In this document: one piece after another, positions 45,331-57,025 of the stretch
How the letters are laid out: every line of letters starts with the position of its first letter
How positions within the stretch are numbered: the first letter of the stretch is position 1
Assembly: GCA_029891385.1 (NCBI GenBank)
Contig: CM057228.1
Location: 85,610,964-85,674,963, forward strand
Origin: Erythroxylum novogranatense
Lineage: Eukaryota; Streptophyta; Magnoliopsida; Malpighiales; Erythroxylaceae
Length of the DNA stretch: 64,000 nt
Reading direction: 5' to 3'
Translations under genes and position numbers: made by a program
Notes under the pieces: model-generated
Told to the model about the DNA's origin: nothing
The model's input: the letters and a program-made list of their open reading frames with translations, nothing else
The model's database searches: none

Positions 45331-45900
45331 GAGTTGAGGAGTTTCCTCGGATTGGCAGGATATTACAGGAGGTTTGTCGAGGGGTTTTCTGTGATCTCAG
45401 CCCCTTTGACAAGACTTCTGAGAAAGGGTGTGACCTTTAGATGGACGGATGAGTGCCAGAGGAGTTTTGAGGAGTTGATACATCGGTTGACTTCGGCGCC
45501 GGTGTTAGCTTTGCCATCTGGAGCAAGAGACTTTGAGGTGTTTAGTGATGCTTCGTAGCAGGGTTTAGGATGTGTATTGATGCAACATGGGAGAGTTATA
45601 GCGTATGCCTCGAGACAGTTGAGATCCCATGAGATTAATTATCCTGTGCATGACTTGGAGTTAGCAGCAGTTGTGTTTGCTCTGAAGATCTGGAGACATT
45701 ATTTGTACGGGGAGACGTTCCAGATCTTCACCGATCATAAGAGCTTGAGATACTTGTTGAGTCAGTGAGAGCTGAATCTGAGACAGAGAAGATGGTTAGA
45801 GTTGCTTAAGGATTACGACTGCACTATCGAGTACCACCCAGGGAAGGCCAATGAGGTGGCAGATGCATTGAGTAGGAGGTCGCATGGTAGTGCAGCTCAG
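45331..45900 (+). pseudogene. RNase H of chromovirus D
   Basis: Open segments at 45325-45558, 45577-45768 and 45802 onward give FEVFSDAS, then [53 protein letters not shown] and the ADALSRR end. The catalytic Asp, Glu and Asp are all visible. Two stops (45556, 45766) separate the pieces; both are single-base changes rather than indels. Confidence 0.9.
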
Positions 45901-46164
45901 ATTCAGGCTTCGAGATTACCGTGCTTGGTTCAGTTGAGAGCTCTTAATGTACAGATGGATTTTGGTCAGGATGGAGCTCTAATTGCAACTTTGAGACTCA
46001 GGCCGGTATTGCATGATCGGATTAGGAGAGTGCAGGATCAGGATCCAGCGTTAGTGAGATTGATGGATAGAGTCAGATCTGGATGGCTGTCCGAGTTTGA
46101 GTTGAGAGATGGGACTCTTTGGATGGGTCAAAGATTGTGTGTTCTGGATGTAGATGATCTGAGG

Positions 46165-46751
46165 TGAGAGATTTTGGAGGAGGCTCATTTGGCTGCTTAT
46201 GCCATGCATCCTGGTGTCATCAAGATGTATCGCACTCTTAAGTTGCATTTCTGGTGGCCAGGTATGAAGAGGCATGTGGCGGAGTTTGTTTCTCGGTGTC
46301 TGACGTGCCAGCAGGTTAAGGCTGAGCACCAGGCCCCAGTGGGGAGATTGCATTCGTTACCCATTCCGGAGTGAAAATAGGAGCGCATTACGATGGATTT
46401 CATTATGGGGTTGCCTAGGACGCCGAGGCAGTATGATGCTATCTGGGTCATAGTGGACCGGTTGACTAAATCGGCTCACTTTTTGCCAGCGAGGGAGAGC
46501 AATACCCTCGATCAGTTGGCCCAGAAGTATGTAGCGGAGATTGTGCGACTGTATGGGGTCCCAGTATCGATAGTGTCAGATAGGGATCCCAGGTTTACTT
46601 CGAGGTTCTGAAGGAGTTTGCAGTCGGCTATGGGTACGAGATTGAACTTCAGCACAGCGTTTCATCATCAGACAAATGGGCAGAGTGAGAGGACTATTCA
46701 GACTGTTGAGGATATGTTGAGAGCCTATGTATTGGAGTTCTGAGGTGCATG
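46165..46751 (+). pseudogene. Integrase of chromovirus D, N-terminal and core part
   Basis: It contains the HHCC zinc domain (MHPGVIKMYRTLKLHFWWPG, then CLTCQQVKAEHQ), the core with D ([11 protein letters not shown]), D ([15 protein letters not shown]) and E (HHQTNGQSERTIQTVEDMLR), and ends at EF just before copia A. Stops occur at 46372-46379, 46608 and 46741. The catalytic triad residues are in place, but the frame is broken. Confidence 0.9.
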
Positions 46752-48553
46752 TGTAGGAAAATCCCGGGAGGAACATCACATGTTCCAGCAGCGGAAAACA
46801 AAAATTTTGTTCCCGGGACCTTCCCGAAAACCCAGAATCCCGGTGTCGGTATGAAAACTCAAACCTGAATAGCCAATAGAGACTATCTCTAAAGGTATCC
46901 ACGCAGAGATCGAGAAAACCTAACGGATCAAACACTTTTGACCCGGAATAGCTAAACAGAATAAGAGTGCTAGACCCTACCTCATCACGGAGAGCTTGGA
47001 TCAGCGTGGAGGAGATGACAAAAGCTTGAAGAAGAAGATGAAGAATCGATGGAGAAATGAGAAGGAAAACAATTTTCCTTTCAATCTTTTCTCTTCTTTC
47101 AACCCACGAAGAACACTTCTTCAAAACCAGCAAAGACTCTTTTCTCTTGTTATTTAACCAAGTCATACGACCATCTTTTCTCATCTTTCTTCCTTTATTG
47201 TTTTGTCTTTTAACAATTAATGAAAGGTGATGACTAAGCTTCAAATGGAAGCTTCTCCCATCTTCCTTTGTCTTCCACGTTACAAGCATATATATATATA
47301 TATTAATTAATTATTTAATTAATTAATCATATATATATATGTATATATATTCTTTGAAGTGGTCGGTCACACTGGAAATTGGTCCTACCGGCCCGGCATG
47401 GAAAAACCACCAAAACCTTTCTTAGCAATATCGATGTCGCGATCTCATCGGGACATATCCCAATCTCATCGGGATCCATTTAATCCAGTTGCTCTCTATA
47501 ATTGGAACTCAGTCCAATACTATTTTAGAGATTCTCTGAAACACTCTTATGCGTGTGACCCTTTAGGTTTCCGGTTATGTTGGCCACTTAGATTAACAAT
47601 TAATCTGAGCAAGTCATGAGCGGTATCTAGCAACACATCATGACCCCCAATTGACCGGAAAGTAATCGGTTTGATGAATTCATCACGAACCAGATCACGA
47701 ACCCTTCCATAGACAATTACTGTGCAATTCGTCCTTTCATCATCCTATACCCCACTTGGTTATGAGTATGGCTAATATGTCAACTCTTACTAGACTAAGT
47801 CTAGCCAAGTGAAATCGGTTCTGTCGAGGACTCATTACTTTATATGTCCATGAAGACACTCTTCATGACATAATCATGCTCGGCGAGACTTAAAGTAATG
47901 ATCTGACAAGAGGCAGGTATCTCTTACATTCTCACGAAGTGATGAATCCTTTATTGACTACTCAATTACCTTCGAATACCTCAAACTATACCCAAGCACC
48001 ATCCTATGAGTAACCTCTGGAAGGCCACAAGGAATGGAGTCAAAGTACAGGATCAGTATCCAAGATATCCTTGAGTACCTCGAGTCTAAGGATACTTGCA
48101 CCATTCTATGATGAGATTATCAGCGACATTAAATCCATGTGATGATCTCATGACAGTCATCAATGTACTTACTACCGCTTAGTAAGCATCCACATGTCAA
48201 CTCTAAATATCCCATATTTACGGTTTACGAGATCCACCGCTTGATCCAATCAAGGAGTATGACATATGCTAGTTTGTGGGATTAATGATGTCGATCTCAT
48301 TAATCCTATGACTAGGAAAATTTGAATCTTGACATAATTGCACATGATAGGAATCTCGGGATTATGATCACATCATAATTTCCTTCATGCTATGTCATAT
48401 ATCATAGACTTCATTAATTTGATTAAAGATCAATATCAATTTATAAAGAACATCAAATAAATGAAACATGCCTTTCTTTATTTATTCATAAAGTCATACA
48501 TATTTGTGAACAAAAAGCGCTAAAGGGATTGCCTTTAGGGCACTACTCTAACA
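46752..48553 (-). repeat. 3' LTR of copia A (left copy)
   Basis: The plus strand reads TGTAGGAAAATCCCGGGAGG to CACTACTCTAACA, 1802 bp. It has a hairpin CTAAAGG-GATTG-CCTTTAG at the U3 start (48521-48539) and a TTAATTAA-type AT palindrome tract (about 47285-47350). Confidence 0.93.
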
Positions 48554-48567
48554 ATCTCCCACTTGAC
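48554..48567 (-). promoter_or_regulatory. Polypurine tract of copia A
   Basis: On the minus strand GTCAAGTGGGAGAT lies directly before the LTR start TGTTAG. It is the expected plus-strand primer; element B has the same tract at 59752-59766. Confidence 0.8.
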
Positions 48568-48599
48568 CTAAAGCCAATCGCCTTGGTATCTAATACCAT

Positions 48600-49260
48600 A
48601 AGCGAGTACATGAGAATCAAAATTCTTACGTGACAATGGCCGTCAGCGGATCGACAATGTTACGCTCTGTGAGAATCCTCTCGATCGCGACATCACCTTT
48701 AGCAATGATCTCGAATCGGATGATATCTGCGAGTGCGTGTTTAGATCGTTGGTGAGACCTCGGTTCTTTGCTGAGCAATAGCCCCATTGTTGTCACAATA
48801 CAAGCAGATCGGTCCATCACACTAGGAACCACACCAAGTTGAAATGAACTTCTTGATCAACGACTTCCTTTGCGCCTCGATGCAAAGAATGTACTTTGCC
48901 TCGATCGTCGAATCGTGATCGTCTCTTGTTTTGAACTTTTCCAATCGACCGCTCCACCGTTTAGCGTGAAAACATAACTTTGTTGGGATGCGGAATCATC
49001 CTTGTCGATTGAAAGCGGCATCCGTATGCCGCTCACTGAGATTTCCATCTCCATATATCAAGAAAACATCCTTAGTCCTTCGCAAGTACTTGAGGATATT
49101 CTTGTGACCACCCGATGACCTTCACCAGATCCGATTGATATACGCTCGTGACACTTTCGAGCATACGATACATCGGGCCTCGTACATAACATAGCATACA
49201 TGATCGATCCTCTGCGGATGCATACGGGATCGATCCATGCGAATCCTCTCATCTTGTGTC
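48600..49260 (-). pseudogene. Copia A RNase H region
   Basis: Minus-strand fragments at 49058-49252 and 48857-49054 correspond to the end of the copia RT/RNase H module: SIMYAMLCTRPDVSYA, then FTLNGGAVDWKSSKQETI with a following region that in the family reads EAEY. Frames change several times within 600 bp, apparently by one- or two-base losses. The C-terminus reaches the purine tract. Confidence 0.8.
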
Positions 49261-49269
49261 TTAGGACAC

Positions 49270-50160
49270 ATAGATTTCGAGAGTGTTATCCATGAGTAAT
49301 GGGAAGAAACCCTCTCTTGGATTGCTCCATGCTAAACCTCTTTAGCATCTTGTCTATGTACGATGATTGTGAAAGACCAAGCAACCTCTTTGATCTATCT
49401 CTATAGATCTTTATCCCAAGGATATAAGTTGCTTCACCAAGGTCTTTCATCGCAAATTGCTTGGACAACCAAATTTTAGCGATTGCATCAATGAGACATC
49501 GTTTCCGAGTAACGTGATGTCATCTACATACAACACAAGGAAAACGATTGCATTCCCATTAACCTTTTGTACACACAATGCTCATCCGGATTTTGTGAGA
49601 AACCAAACTCTTTGATTGACTCATCAAAGCGGATGTTCCAACTCTGGATGCTTGCTTCAATCCATAGATGGATTTGAAGCTTGCATACCTTTTCGCCATC
49701 TCTGGAAGTGAAGCCCTCTGGTTGTGTCATGTACACATCCTCGGCGATTCCGTTAAGGAAAAGTGTCTTCACATCCATTTGTCATATCTCATAATCATAA
49801 TGGCGGCAATGGCTAGGAGTATCCGAATGGATTTGAGCATTTCTACTGGGGTTGAAGGTCTCGTCATAGTCAACTCCTTGTCTTTGACGAAATCCTTTCG
49901 CCACAAGCCTTGCTTTAGGTAATCACATTACCATCCATGTCGGTTTTCTTCTTGAAAACCCATTTGCACCCTATAGGTTTTATCCTTGGTGCATCAACCA
50001 AAGTCCATACTTGGTTTATGTACATGGAATCCATTTCGACTTTCATGGCACAAAGCCATTTTGATCTATGAACTTTTAGAACCTCTTCATAGGTAGCGGG
50101 CTCATCATCTTCTATGAGCAATACGTCATTCTGTTCACTTACGAAATCCATATCTCTCGA
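49270..50160 (-). pseudogene. Copia A reverse transcriptase
   Basis: The RVT_2 lead lies at 49915-50151 (EPATYEEVLKVHRSKWLCAM, then WTLVDAPRIKPIGCKWVFKK). It is followed by MDVKTLFLNGIAEDVYMTQP with EGFTSRDGEKVCKL (49524-49778) and the C-terminal MSKQFAMKDLGEATYILGIK (49286-49468). The DVKTAFLNG motif shows Leu for Ala. The YVDD box should lie near 49520, where the frame is broken. It is clearly related to the RT at 60400-60860 in element B. Confidence 0.85.
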
Positions 50161-50459
50161 AGAGCAGTCGCATCCTACTTGACCTCTGAACTTTGTGTGT
50201 CACGGAAGGTTGAATTACTTCATCCGAATGAGTGATGTCTCGAGTTGAGCGATTGATACGTATGCATTTGAGCATCTTGAACTTCTTCAAGTTCAACTTT
50301 GCTCCCATTGTCCTCTTCGAAGAAACTCTTTCTCTAAAAAGACAGCATGCTTGAAACAAACACCTTTTGTTCCTCGAAGGTAGAATTGATATCCATGGTC
50401 TCTTTAGGATATCCTACAAACAAACACTTGTCGACTTTGCTTCAAGCTTATCTCGATGA

Positions 50460-51422
50460 ATCCGCTTCACGAAGGGGGACAACCCCATACTTTCGGATGA
50501 GAAAGATAAGGTTTTCTGTTAGTCCACATCTCATATGGAGTAACATCAAGCATCTTAGAGGGAACTCTGTTTAACAAGTAAGCAATTGTCTCTAGCGCAT
50601 ACCCCAAAGCGATTTTGGTAACTGCGAAACCCATCATTGATCGTACCATGTCCAACAAGGTTCGATTTCTCCTTTCAACCACACCATTGAGCTGCGGCGT
50701 GTAAGGAGGAGTCCACCGAGATAATATCCCATTATCTACGAGATAATCTGGCTGTTGGTCTAAGTATTCTCCACCACGATCGGATCGTAATGCCTTGATA
50801 CTTTTACCAAGCTGGTTTTCTACCTCATTTCGAATTGTTTGAACTTTTCAAAGCGCTTGATTTGTATCTCATCGATACAAGTACCCATATCGTGAATAAT
50901 CATCGATAAAGGTAATGAAGTAACGACAACCACTTCGGCATGGATGGACATCGGACCGCATACATCTGAATGTATTAGGTCTAATTCTCCAATCGCTCGT
51001 TCACCCTTTCCCTTGAAGGGTAACTTAGTCATCTTGCCTAATAAACAAGATTCGCATGTGTCATATGATTCATAATCAAATGACCCTAAACTGCCACTCT
51101 TATGGAGTTTAGCGATGCGTGTCTCATTTATATGGCCAAGCCGACAATGCCATAAGTAAGTTGACTTTAGATTATCTCTTTTATACCGTTTGGTGTCATT
51201 GACATTTAAAATTGGATTAGACATATCTAATATGTAAATACCATTGCACAATGTACCAGTTCCATAAAGCATTCCATTAGAATTGATAGAACAACCATTG
51301 CTACTAAAATTCATATGGAATCCAGCTCTATTTAGACAAGAAACAGAAAATATATTCTTTGTCAAAACGGGTACAAAATAACAATCATCCAATTCTAGTA
51401 CAAGCCCAGTAGGGAGATACAA
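50460..51422 (-). pseudogene. Copia A integrase with GAG-pre-integrase domain
   Basis: The 200-residue piece (50820-51422) starts in the protease/pre-integrase zone, with LELDDCYFVPVLTKNIFSVS, then YLWHCRLGHINETRIAKLHK with the zinc-binding H...H, and CESCLLGKMTKLPF with C..C. LDLIHSDVCGPMS gives the first catalytic Asp. A frameshift follows, and the core resumes with RSDRGGEY (second Asp) and GVVERRNRTLLDMVRSMMGF (catalytic Glu, 50467-50682). All three acidic residues can be found, but in separate frames. Confidence 0.87.
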
Positions 51423-51478
51423 AACATAGGTTCCTACGGCTAATGCAGCAACTCTTGCTCCATTTCCAACATGTAGGT

Positions 51479-52415
51479 CTACTTCTCCTTCATGAGTTGC
51501 CTATTGTCCCCGAGGCCTGCGATATCATTACATATGTGAGCCACAACCAGTATCAAATACCCAAATGTTGTGATCGATATGAGATTAACTTCAATGACAT
51601 ACAAACTGAAGTAGTCGAGGCATCGATGCCTTCTTACGCTTTCGACTCGAATAGACTTTGCAATTAGCCTCCCAATGGCCATCTTTACATGATGGAAGCA
51701 AGTTCCTTTCGGGTAGCTTCTTTGGTCTTCTTCTTGATGGCGCTTCCTTTGGTTTCTTTGCCTTCTTCTTCTTTGGGTTCTTTTCTTCTTGGAACTGAAG
51801 AAGAAGAAGCTACTACCAAGACTTCGCTTACTATCACTCTTGATAGTGCCTTTCATTGTCTTGAAGCGATTGATCGGCTCAGTATTGTAGTGGATATTTG
51901 GTTCATCCGATAGTTTAACCTGTTGTGCATAAGCGTCGGACAATCCAACCAGAATTAAGTCTATACTTAACTCATGATCCATTGCAAAACCTAAGACGGC
52001 CAATCTCTCAATATAGCCATTCATCTTGAGCGTCATCGCATGCCAGATGTCCCTGGAGCCATCTTTAATGGTGAAGAGAAGCCTTGAGGTCTCGAACCTT
52101 TCGGACGGGCTTGCTCGTCAAACAGCTCCCTAAGATGAAATACTATAGTGTGAGCATCCATGGACTCATCGCCGCTTGCAGCTCTGGTGACATCGAGGCA
52201 AGCATGATGCAAGTAGCCATGTCATCCTTTAGATGCTTACTATATGCCTTCGATCATCATCGAAGCATCGACAAGCAGTGCATCTGGGCGAAAAATCTAG
52301 GATATATCCGGACCTTGGATCTGAAAACTATTCTCGATTCCTTAACGATCAAGAAAATTCGGTCCGATTAACTTGTTGGAATCCATAAGCGGCGAAGATT
52401 CACACTTGACGACAT
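51479..52415 (-). pseudogene. Copia A gag and protease
   Basis: The likely gag start is the minus-strand ATG at 52415 (MSSSVN). Inside are LKMNGYIERLAVLGFAMDHE and a following LSIDLILVGL (UBN2-type copia gag), a lysine/arginine-rich linker, and a CCHC knuckle near 51665-51700 readable only across a frameshift. The protease active site (the family reads DTGCGSHICND) lies near 51525-51560, in a frame different from the flanking gag and disturbed by a 2-bp loss. No intact polyprotein remains. Confidence 0.8.
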
Positions 52416-52607
52416 TTTCAAATAACCTACACGGATAGAGAGGAAGAATGTTAGAATAGGAATAGCTGCATAATCATAAGGACTTGAATGATATGCAAAA
52501 AGAGCTCCCACTAGTTTCATAGAATCCATAACCCTCATTACGAATCCAAAGAAACAAAGTGACATAATGTCCTAGTGGGCTGATATCCGATATTGCTAAG
52601 AATGACC

Positions 52608-52989
52608 TTGGGTTTACCCAACAAGCCACAACTTAGGTCAATCGGTAGGTATCGAACATACCAATTGCATCATCGATAACCAAAATTGAGAATGACCTTG
52701 GGTTTACCCAACAAGCCACCTTATGTCTCAGGAGGTATCAGATATACCAATTACATCTTAGACACAACTATCGATCAGTGCTATCAACTTGTTGATGTAT
52801 GCACTTACATTGGGTATCAACTCTTTGATGCTCATACATCCGATGTATGCTACCCAATTTCACCTCTGTCCACGTTGACCTTGAGTTTACTCAACAAACT
52901 AACGCTTCGGTGAAAACCAACCCATTAATCGAAAATCATATTTTCATGGTTGAACATATCCAGTATAGAGTGAGCTTGGGTTTACCCAA
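52608..52989. repeat. Hairpin repeats TTGGGTTTACCCAA in copia A leader
   Basis: Copies lie at 52608-52621, 52698-52711, 52881-52894 (TTGAGTTTACTCAA) and 52976-52989. The third copy changes both arms so that pairing is kept. Confidence 0.85.
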
Positions 52990-53187
52990 CAACCCATCCC
53001 TATAAGAACTCGGTTCTTACCATATTAATGGAAGGCGTTAGTTTTCATATACCGAGGAGGGATTTAGAAACTCTAGACTCCAAGCTGAAGGATCATAGTC
53101 ACTATGACTATATGGCATGATTTAGGTTTTATCAATCAAATTGAATCAATCCTTATAATCATCCATCATCCAACCTGAGCATATCAC

Positions 53188-53364
53188 AAGTCGACTTTCA
53201 TCGAATGCAAGTCACCTTATGCTTCTGCCCACACACAAGTCGACTTGTATAATACAAGTCGACTTATGACACCTGCCCATGTACAAGTCGCCTTGTAATG
53301 TGCTACAAGTCGATTTATACTAAGACCTTGAACAAGTCGACTTATTTCATACACAAGTCGCCTT
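53188..53364. repeat. AAGTCGACTT palindrome array in copia A leader
   Basis: Eight copies in 177 bp, four of them perfect; the others read AAGTCACCTT, AAGTCGCCTT or AAGTCGATTT. Most are followed by AT or GT and a variable spacer. Confidence 0.88.
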
Positions 53365-54474
53365 ATCCAGGGAAATTTGCTAAAATCTCTAATCGGCTAA
53401 TTCCTCAATCCATGCAATTCCAATTCACAATACCATCATACCTAGGGTAATATCTGTAAATTGATGTATCAATGAACAATTCATTGATCCATGAATGCCT
53501 TATATGGTCAAACCATACATGAAAAGCTTAAAATGAGTCAAAACTCATAAATATCCAAACAATTTAAGAACACCCAAATTCTCACCCTAAGCATCTCTAG
53601 CTAGTCTATACTTTCTCAAAATTACTTCGGCACAAGCCACAAAATTTATGACGGCCAAAACAAACAAGATAATGATATATACTAACGAGACACTAATGTG
53701 ATCTTTTAGGCATCCGAAAATTCTTGAAAAATCAACTTCAAGCAATTCAATTTGGAAATCATACTACATTAAGATAACACATTTTTAATCACATTAAAAA
53801 TGGTGCAAGGCATTGGAACTGAAAAAGCACACTCAATCAAGCCAAGCAAAACAGTCCCAACAATTTTCACCAAAACTGTCCAGTTCTGTACATTGCTCGA
53901 AATGATCAATGAAACAATTTCAATAAATTCTGAGAAATTTACATAGGTTACTACATGTTCAGAACATGCTACCTGAATTTTTTCAGGATTTTAGGCCATC
54001 AAAAACTCAGTCAACCATAATAACAAAACCGATTCAAAAACTGTGTTCATCAGCACAGCAATTCCCAACAGCATAGAATAAATTCGTGAATAAATATCCA
54101 ATCACCTTGAAATCCAATTTCCATGCTTACAGACATTAACAAACATCTTAGAGACATTTAGGTGAAGGAAAATCCAGAAAACAATTTTTCTAGAATTTAT
54201 TCTCGATTTTATACTACTGCCTGTCCACAGAGTGTTTCACAAAACAGCATCTGGAACCTTAGGGAATTAATTAGCAAAACTATATCAAATCAAATCGATA
54301 AATTCTGAAAATTCATAGACATATTCTATAACATGTTATGAACAATCCTGGGCAGAAAAATTTCGAAAAACCTATCTCTATAGCAATTCGAAATCTGAAC
54401 AGAATGCATGCTACAACATCACAAGCAATTAAGGTTTATGATCTAGCTTGATTAAAGCTTCATACGACACCGAC

Positions 54475-54486
54475 GCTCTGATACCA
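54475..54486 (-). promoter_or_regulatory. Primer-binding site of copia A
   Basis: Minus-strand TGGTATCAGAGC lies one base after the LTR end; it is complementary to initiator methionine tRNA. Confidence 0.92.
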
Positions 54487-54487
54487 C

Positions 54488-56295
54488 TGTAGGAAAATCC
54501 CGGGAGGAACATCACATGTTCCAGCAGCGGAAAACAAAAATTTTGTTCCCGGGACCTTCCCGAAAACCCAGAATCCCGGTGTCGGTATGAAAACTCAAAC
54601 CTGAATAGCCAATAGAGACTATCTCTAAAGGTATCCACGCAGAGATCAGAAAACCTAACCGGATCAAACACTTTTGACCCGGGAATAGCTAGAACAGAAT
54701 AAGAGCTGCTAGACCCTACCTCTATCCTGGAGAGCTTGGATCAACGTGGAGGAGATGACAAAAGCTTGAAGAAGAAGATGAAGAATCGATGGAGAAATGA
54801 GAAGGAAAACAATTTTTCCTTTCAATCTTTTTCTCTTCTTTCAACCCACGAAGAACACTTCTTCAAAAACCAGCAAAGACTCTTTTCTCTTGTTATTTAA
54901 CCAAGTCATACGACCATCTTTTCTCATCTTTCTTCCTTTATTGTTTTTGTCTTTTAACAATTAATGAAAGGTGATGACTAAGCTTCCAAATGGAAGCTTC
55001 TCCCATCTTCCTTTGTCTTCCACGTTACAAGCATATATATATATATATTAATTAATTATTTAATTAATTAATCATATATATATATGTATATATATTACTG
55101 AAGTGGTCGGTCACACTGAATCGGTCCCTACCGGCCCCTGACATGGAAAAACCACCGAAAACCTTTCTTAGCAATATCGATGTCGCGATCTCATCGGGAC
55201 ATATCCCAATCTCATCGGGATCTATTTAATCCAGTTGCTCTCCATAATTGGAACTCAGTCCAATACTATTTTACAGATTCTCTGAAACACTCTTATGCGT
55301 GTGACCCTTTAGGTTTCCGGTTATGTTGGCCACTTAGATTAACAATTAATCTGAGCAAGTCATGAGCGGTATCTAGCAACACATCATGACCCCCAATTGA
55401 CCGGAAAGTAATCGGTTTGATGAATTCATCACGAACCAGATCACGAACCCTTCCATAGACAATTACTGTGCAATTCGTCCTTTCATCATCCTATACCCCA
55501 CTTGGTTATGAGTATGGCTAATATGTCAACTCTTACTAGACTAAGTCTAGCCCAGTGAAATCGGTTCTGTCGAGGACTCATTACTTTATATGTCCATGAA
55601 GATACTCTTCATGACATAATCATCTCGCCGAGACTTAAAGTAATGATCCCGACAAGAGGCGGTATCTCTTCATTCTCACGTAAGTGATGAATCTTTATTG
55701 GCTACTCAATTACCTTGAATACCTCAAGCGCACCCAAGCACCATCCTATGAGTAACCTTTGGAAGGCCACAAGGAATGGAGTCAAAATGCAGGATCAATA
55801 TCTAAGATATCCTTGAGTACCTCAAGTCTAAGGATACTTGCACCATTGCTATGATGAGATTATCACCGACATTAAATCCATGTGATGATCTCATGACAGG
55901 TCATCCAATGTACTTACTACCGCTAGTAAGCATCCACATGTCAACTCTAAATATCTCATATTTACAGTTTTCGAGATCCACTGCTGATCCAATCAAGGAG
56001 TATGACATATGCTAGTTTGTCCGGATTAATGATGTCGATCTCATTAATCCTATGACTAGGAAAATTTAGATCTTGACATAATTGCACATGATAGGAATCT
56101 CGTGATTATGATCACATCATAATTTTCTTCATGCTATGTCATATATCATGGACTTCATTAATTTGATTAAAGATCAATATCAATTTATAAAGAACATCAA
56201 ATAAATGAAACATGCCTTTCTTTATTTATTCATAAAGTGCATATGATTGTGAACAAAAGCGCTAAAGGGATTGCCTTTAGGGCACTACTCTAACA
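54488..56295 (-). repeat. 5' LTR of copia A (right copy)
   Basis: It has the same termini as the left copy and is 1808 bp long. Differences from the left copy are mainly one- or two-base gains and losses, for example GAGCTGCTAG against GAGTGCTAG and TCCTGGAG against TCACGGAG. Confidence 0.93.
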
Positions 56296-57025
56296 AAGAT
56301 GGGATCGAGATCGCCTCTGGTGGAGTTTCGTATAATAATCGATGCAGGCGACATTGGTATGGCACCGTATGAGGCATTGTATGGGAGACCGTGTAGATCC
56401 CCTCTTTACTGGGATGAAGAGGGTACGAGGATGTTAAAGGGTCCCGAGTTGATCCAGGATACAGTGGATAAGATACAGTTGATTCGGAGTCGCATCAAGG
56501 CGGCTCAGGATAGGCAGAAAAGTTATGTGGATCAGCATCGGAGAGAGATGGAGTACAGTGTGGGTGATAGAGTGTTCCTCAGAGTGTCTCCGTGGAGAGG
56601 AGTTCTTAGATTTGGCCGTAAGGGCAAGTTGAGTCCTCGGTATATCGGTCCTTATGAGATTACTGAGAGGATTGGACCGTTGACCTATAGATTGGCCTTG
56701 CCGAGTGAGATGTCACAACTTCATGATGTGTTCCACGTGAGTATGCTCAGACGGTATAGATCAGACCCGACCCATGTGATTCTGGCTCAGGAGATAGAGA
56801 TAGCTAGTGATATGAGTTATGTTGAGGAGCCGGTGCGGATTATTGGATCGCGGATCAAGCAATTGAGATCCAGGGTGATTCCATTGGTGAAAGTCCTTTG
56901 GAAGAACCATTCGACTGAGGAGGCGACTTGGGAGACGCAAGAACACATGAGGAGGCAGTACCCTCAACTGTTCGATCAGTCAGGTAAGAAATTTCGGGAC
57001 GAAATTTTTATTAGGAGGGAAGAAT
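56296..57025 (+). pseudogene. Integrase C-terminus and chromodomain-like tail of element D
   Basis: It continues the integrase after copia A: GMAPYEALYGRPCRSPLYWD, RVFLRVSPWRGVLRFGRKGK, LSPRYIGPYEITERIGPLTY and LHDVFHVSMLRRYRSDPTHV. The tail ends PLVKVLWKNHSTEEATWETQ, the hallmark of the Tekay-type chromodomain region that guides integration to heterochromatin. The stretch 56330-56355, just before GMAPY, is garbled by indels. The frame is then open to the stop at 57028-57030, which overlaps the start of the 3' LTR. Confidence 0.9.
57011..57025 (+). promoter_or_regulatory. Polypurine tract of element D
   Basis: AGGAGGGAAGAAT lies directly before the 3' LTR start TGTAACATCCC at 57026 and should prime plus-strand DNA synthesis. 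Confidence 0.85.

Larger units (their letters stand above)
52416..54474 (-). other. Untranslated leader of copia A with two repeat arrays
   Basis: This is a two-kilobase non-coding stretch between primer site and gag. It carries four TTGGGTTTACCCAA-type hairpins (52608-52989), eight AAGTCGACTT-type palindromes (53188-53364) and about 1.1 kb of plain AT-rich sequence next to the primer site. The same layout is found in element B. Confidence 0.8.
46752..56295 (-). mobile_element. Copia element A, minus strand, inserted in integrase of D
   Basis: This is a 9.5-kb element with paired LTRs, a primer site at the right and a purine tract at the left, so transcription runs right to left. All copia domains occur in the order gag, protease, integrase, RT, RNase H, but the frames are cut by many short indels. 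The flanks GCATG (left) and AGATG (right, after one extra A) look like an imperfect 5-bp target duplication. The two LTRs are nearly identical apart from small indels, so insertion looks recent. The domain style is Tork-like (TNT1-type), which is an inference. Confidence 0.93.

Noticed and set aside
46576..47289. A 237-codon open frame on the minus strand, the second longest in the window
   Set aside because: It runs from the LTR of copia A across the insertion border into antisense integrase of element D. No domain is recognisable, and the parallel LTR at 54488 breaks the frame.
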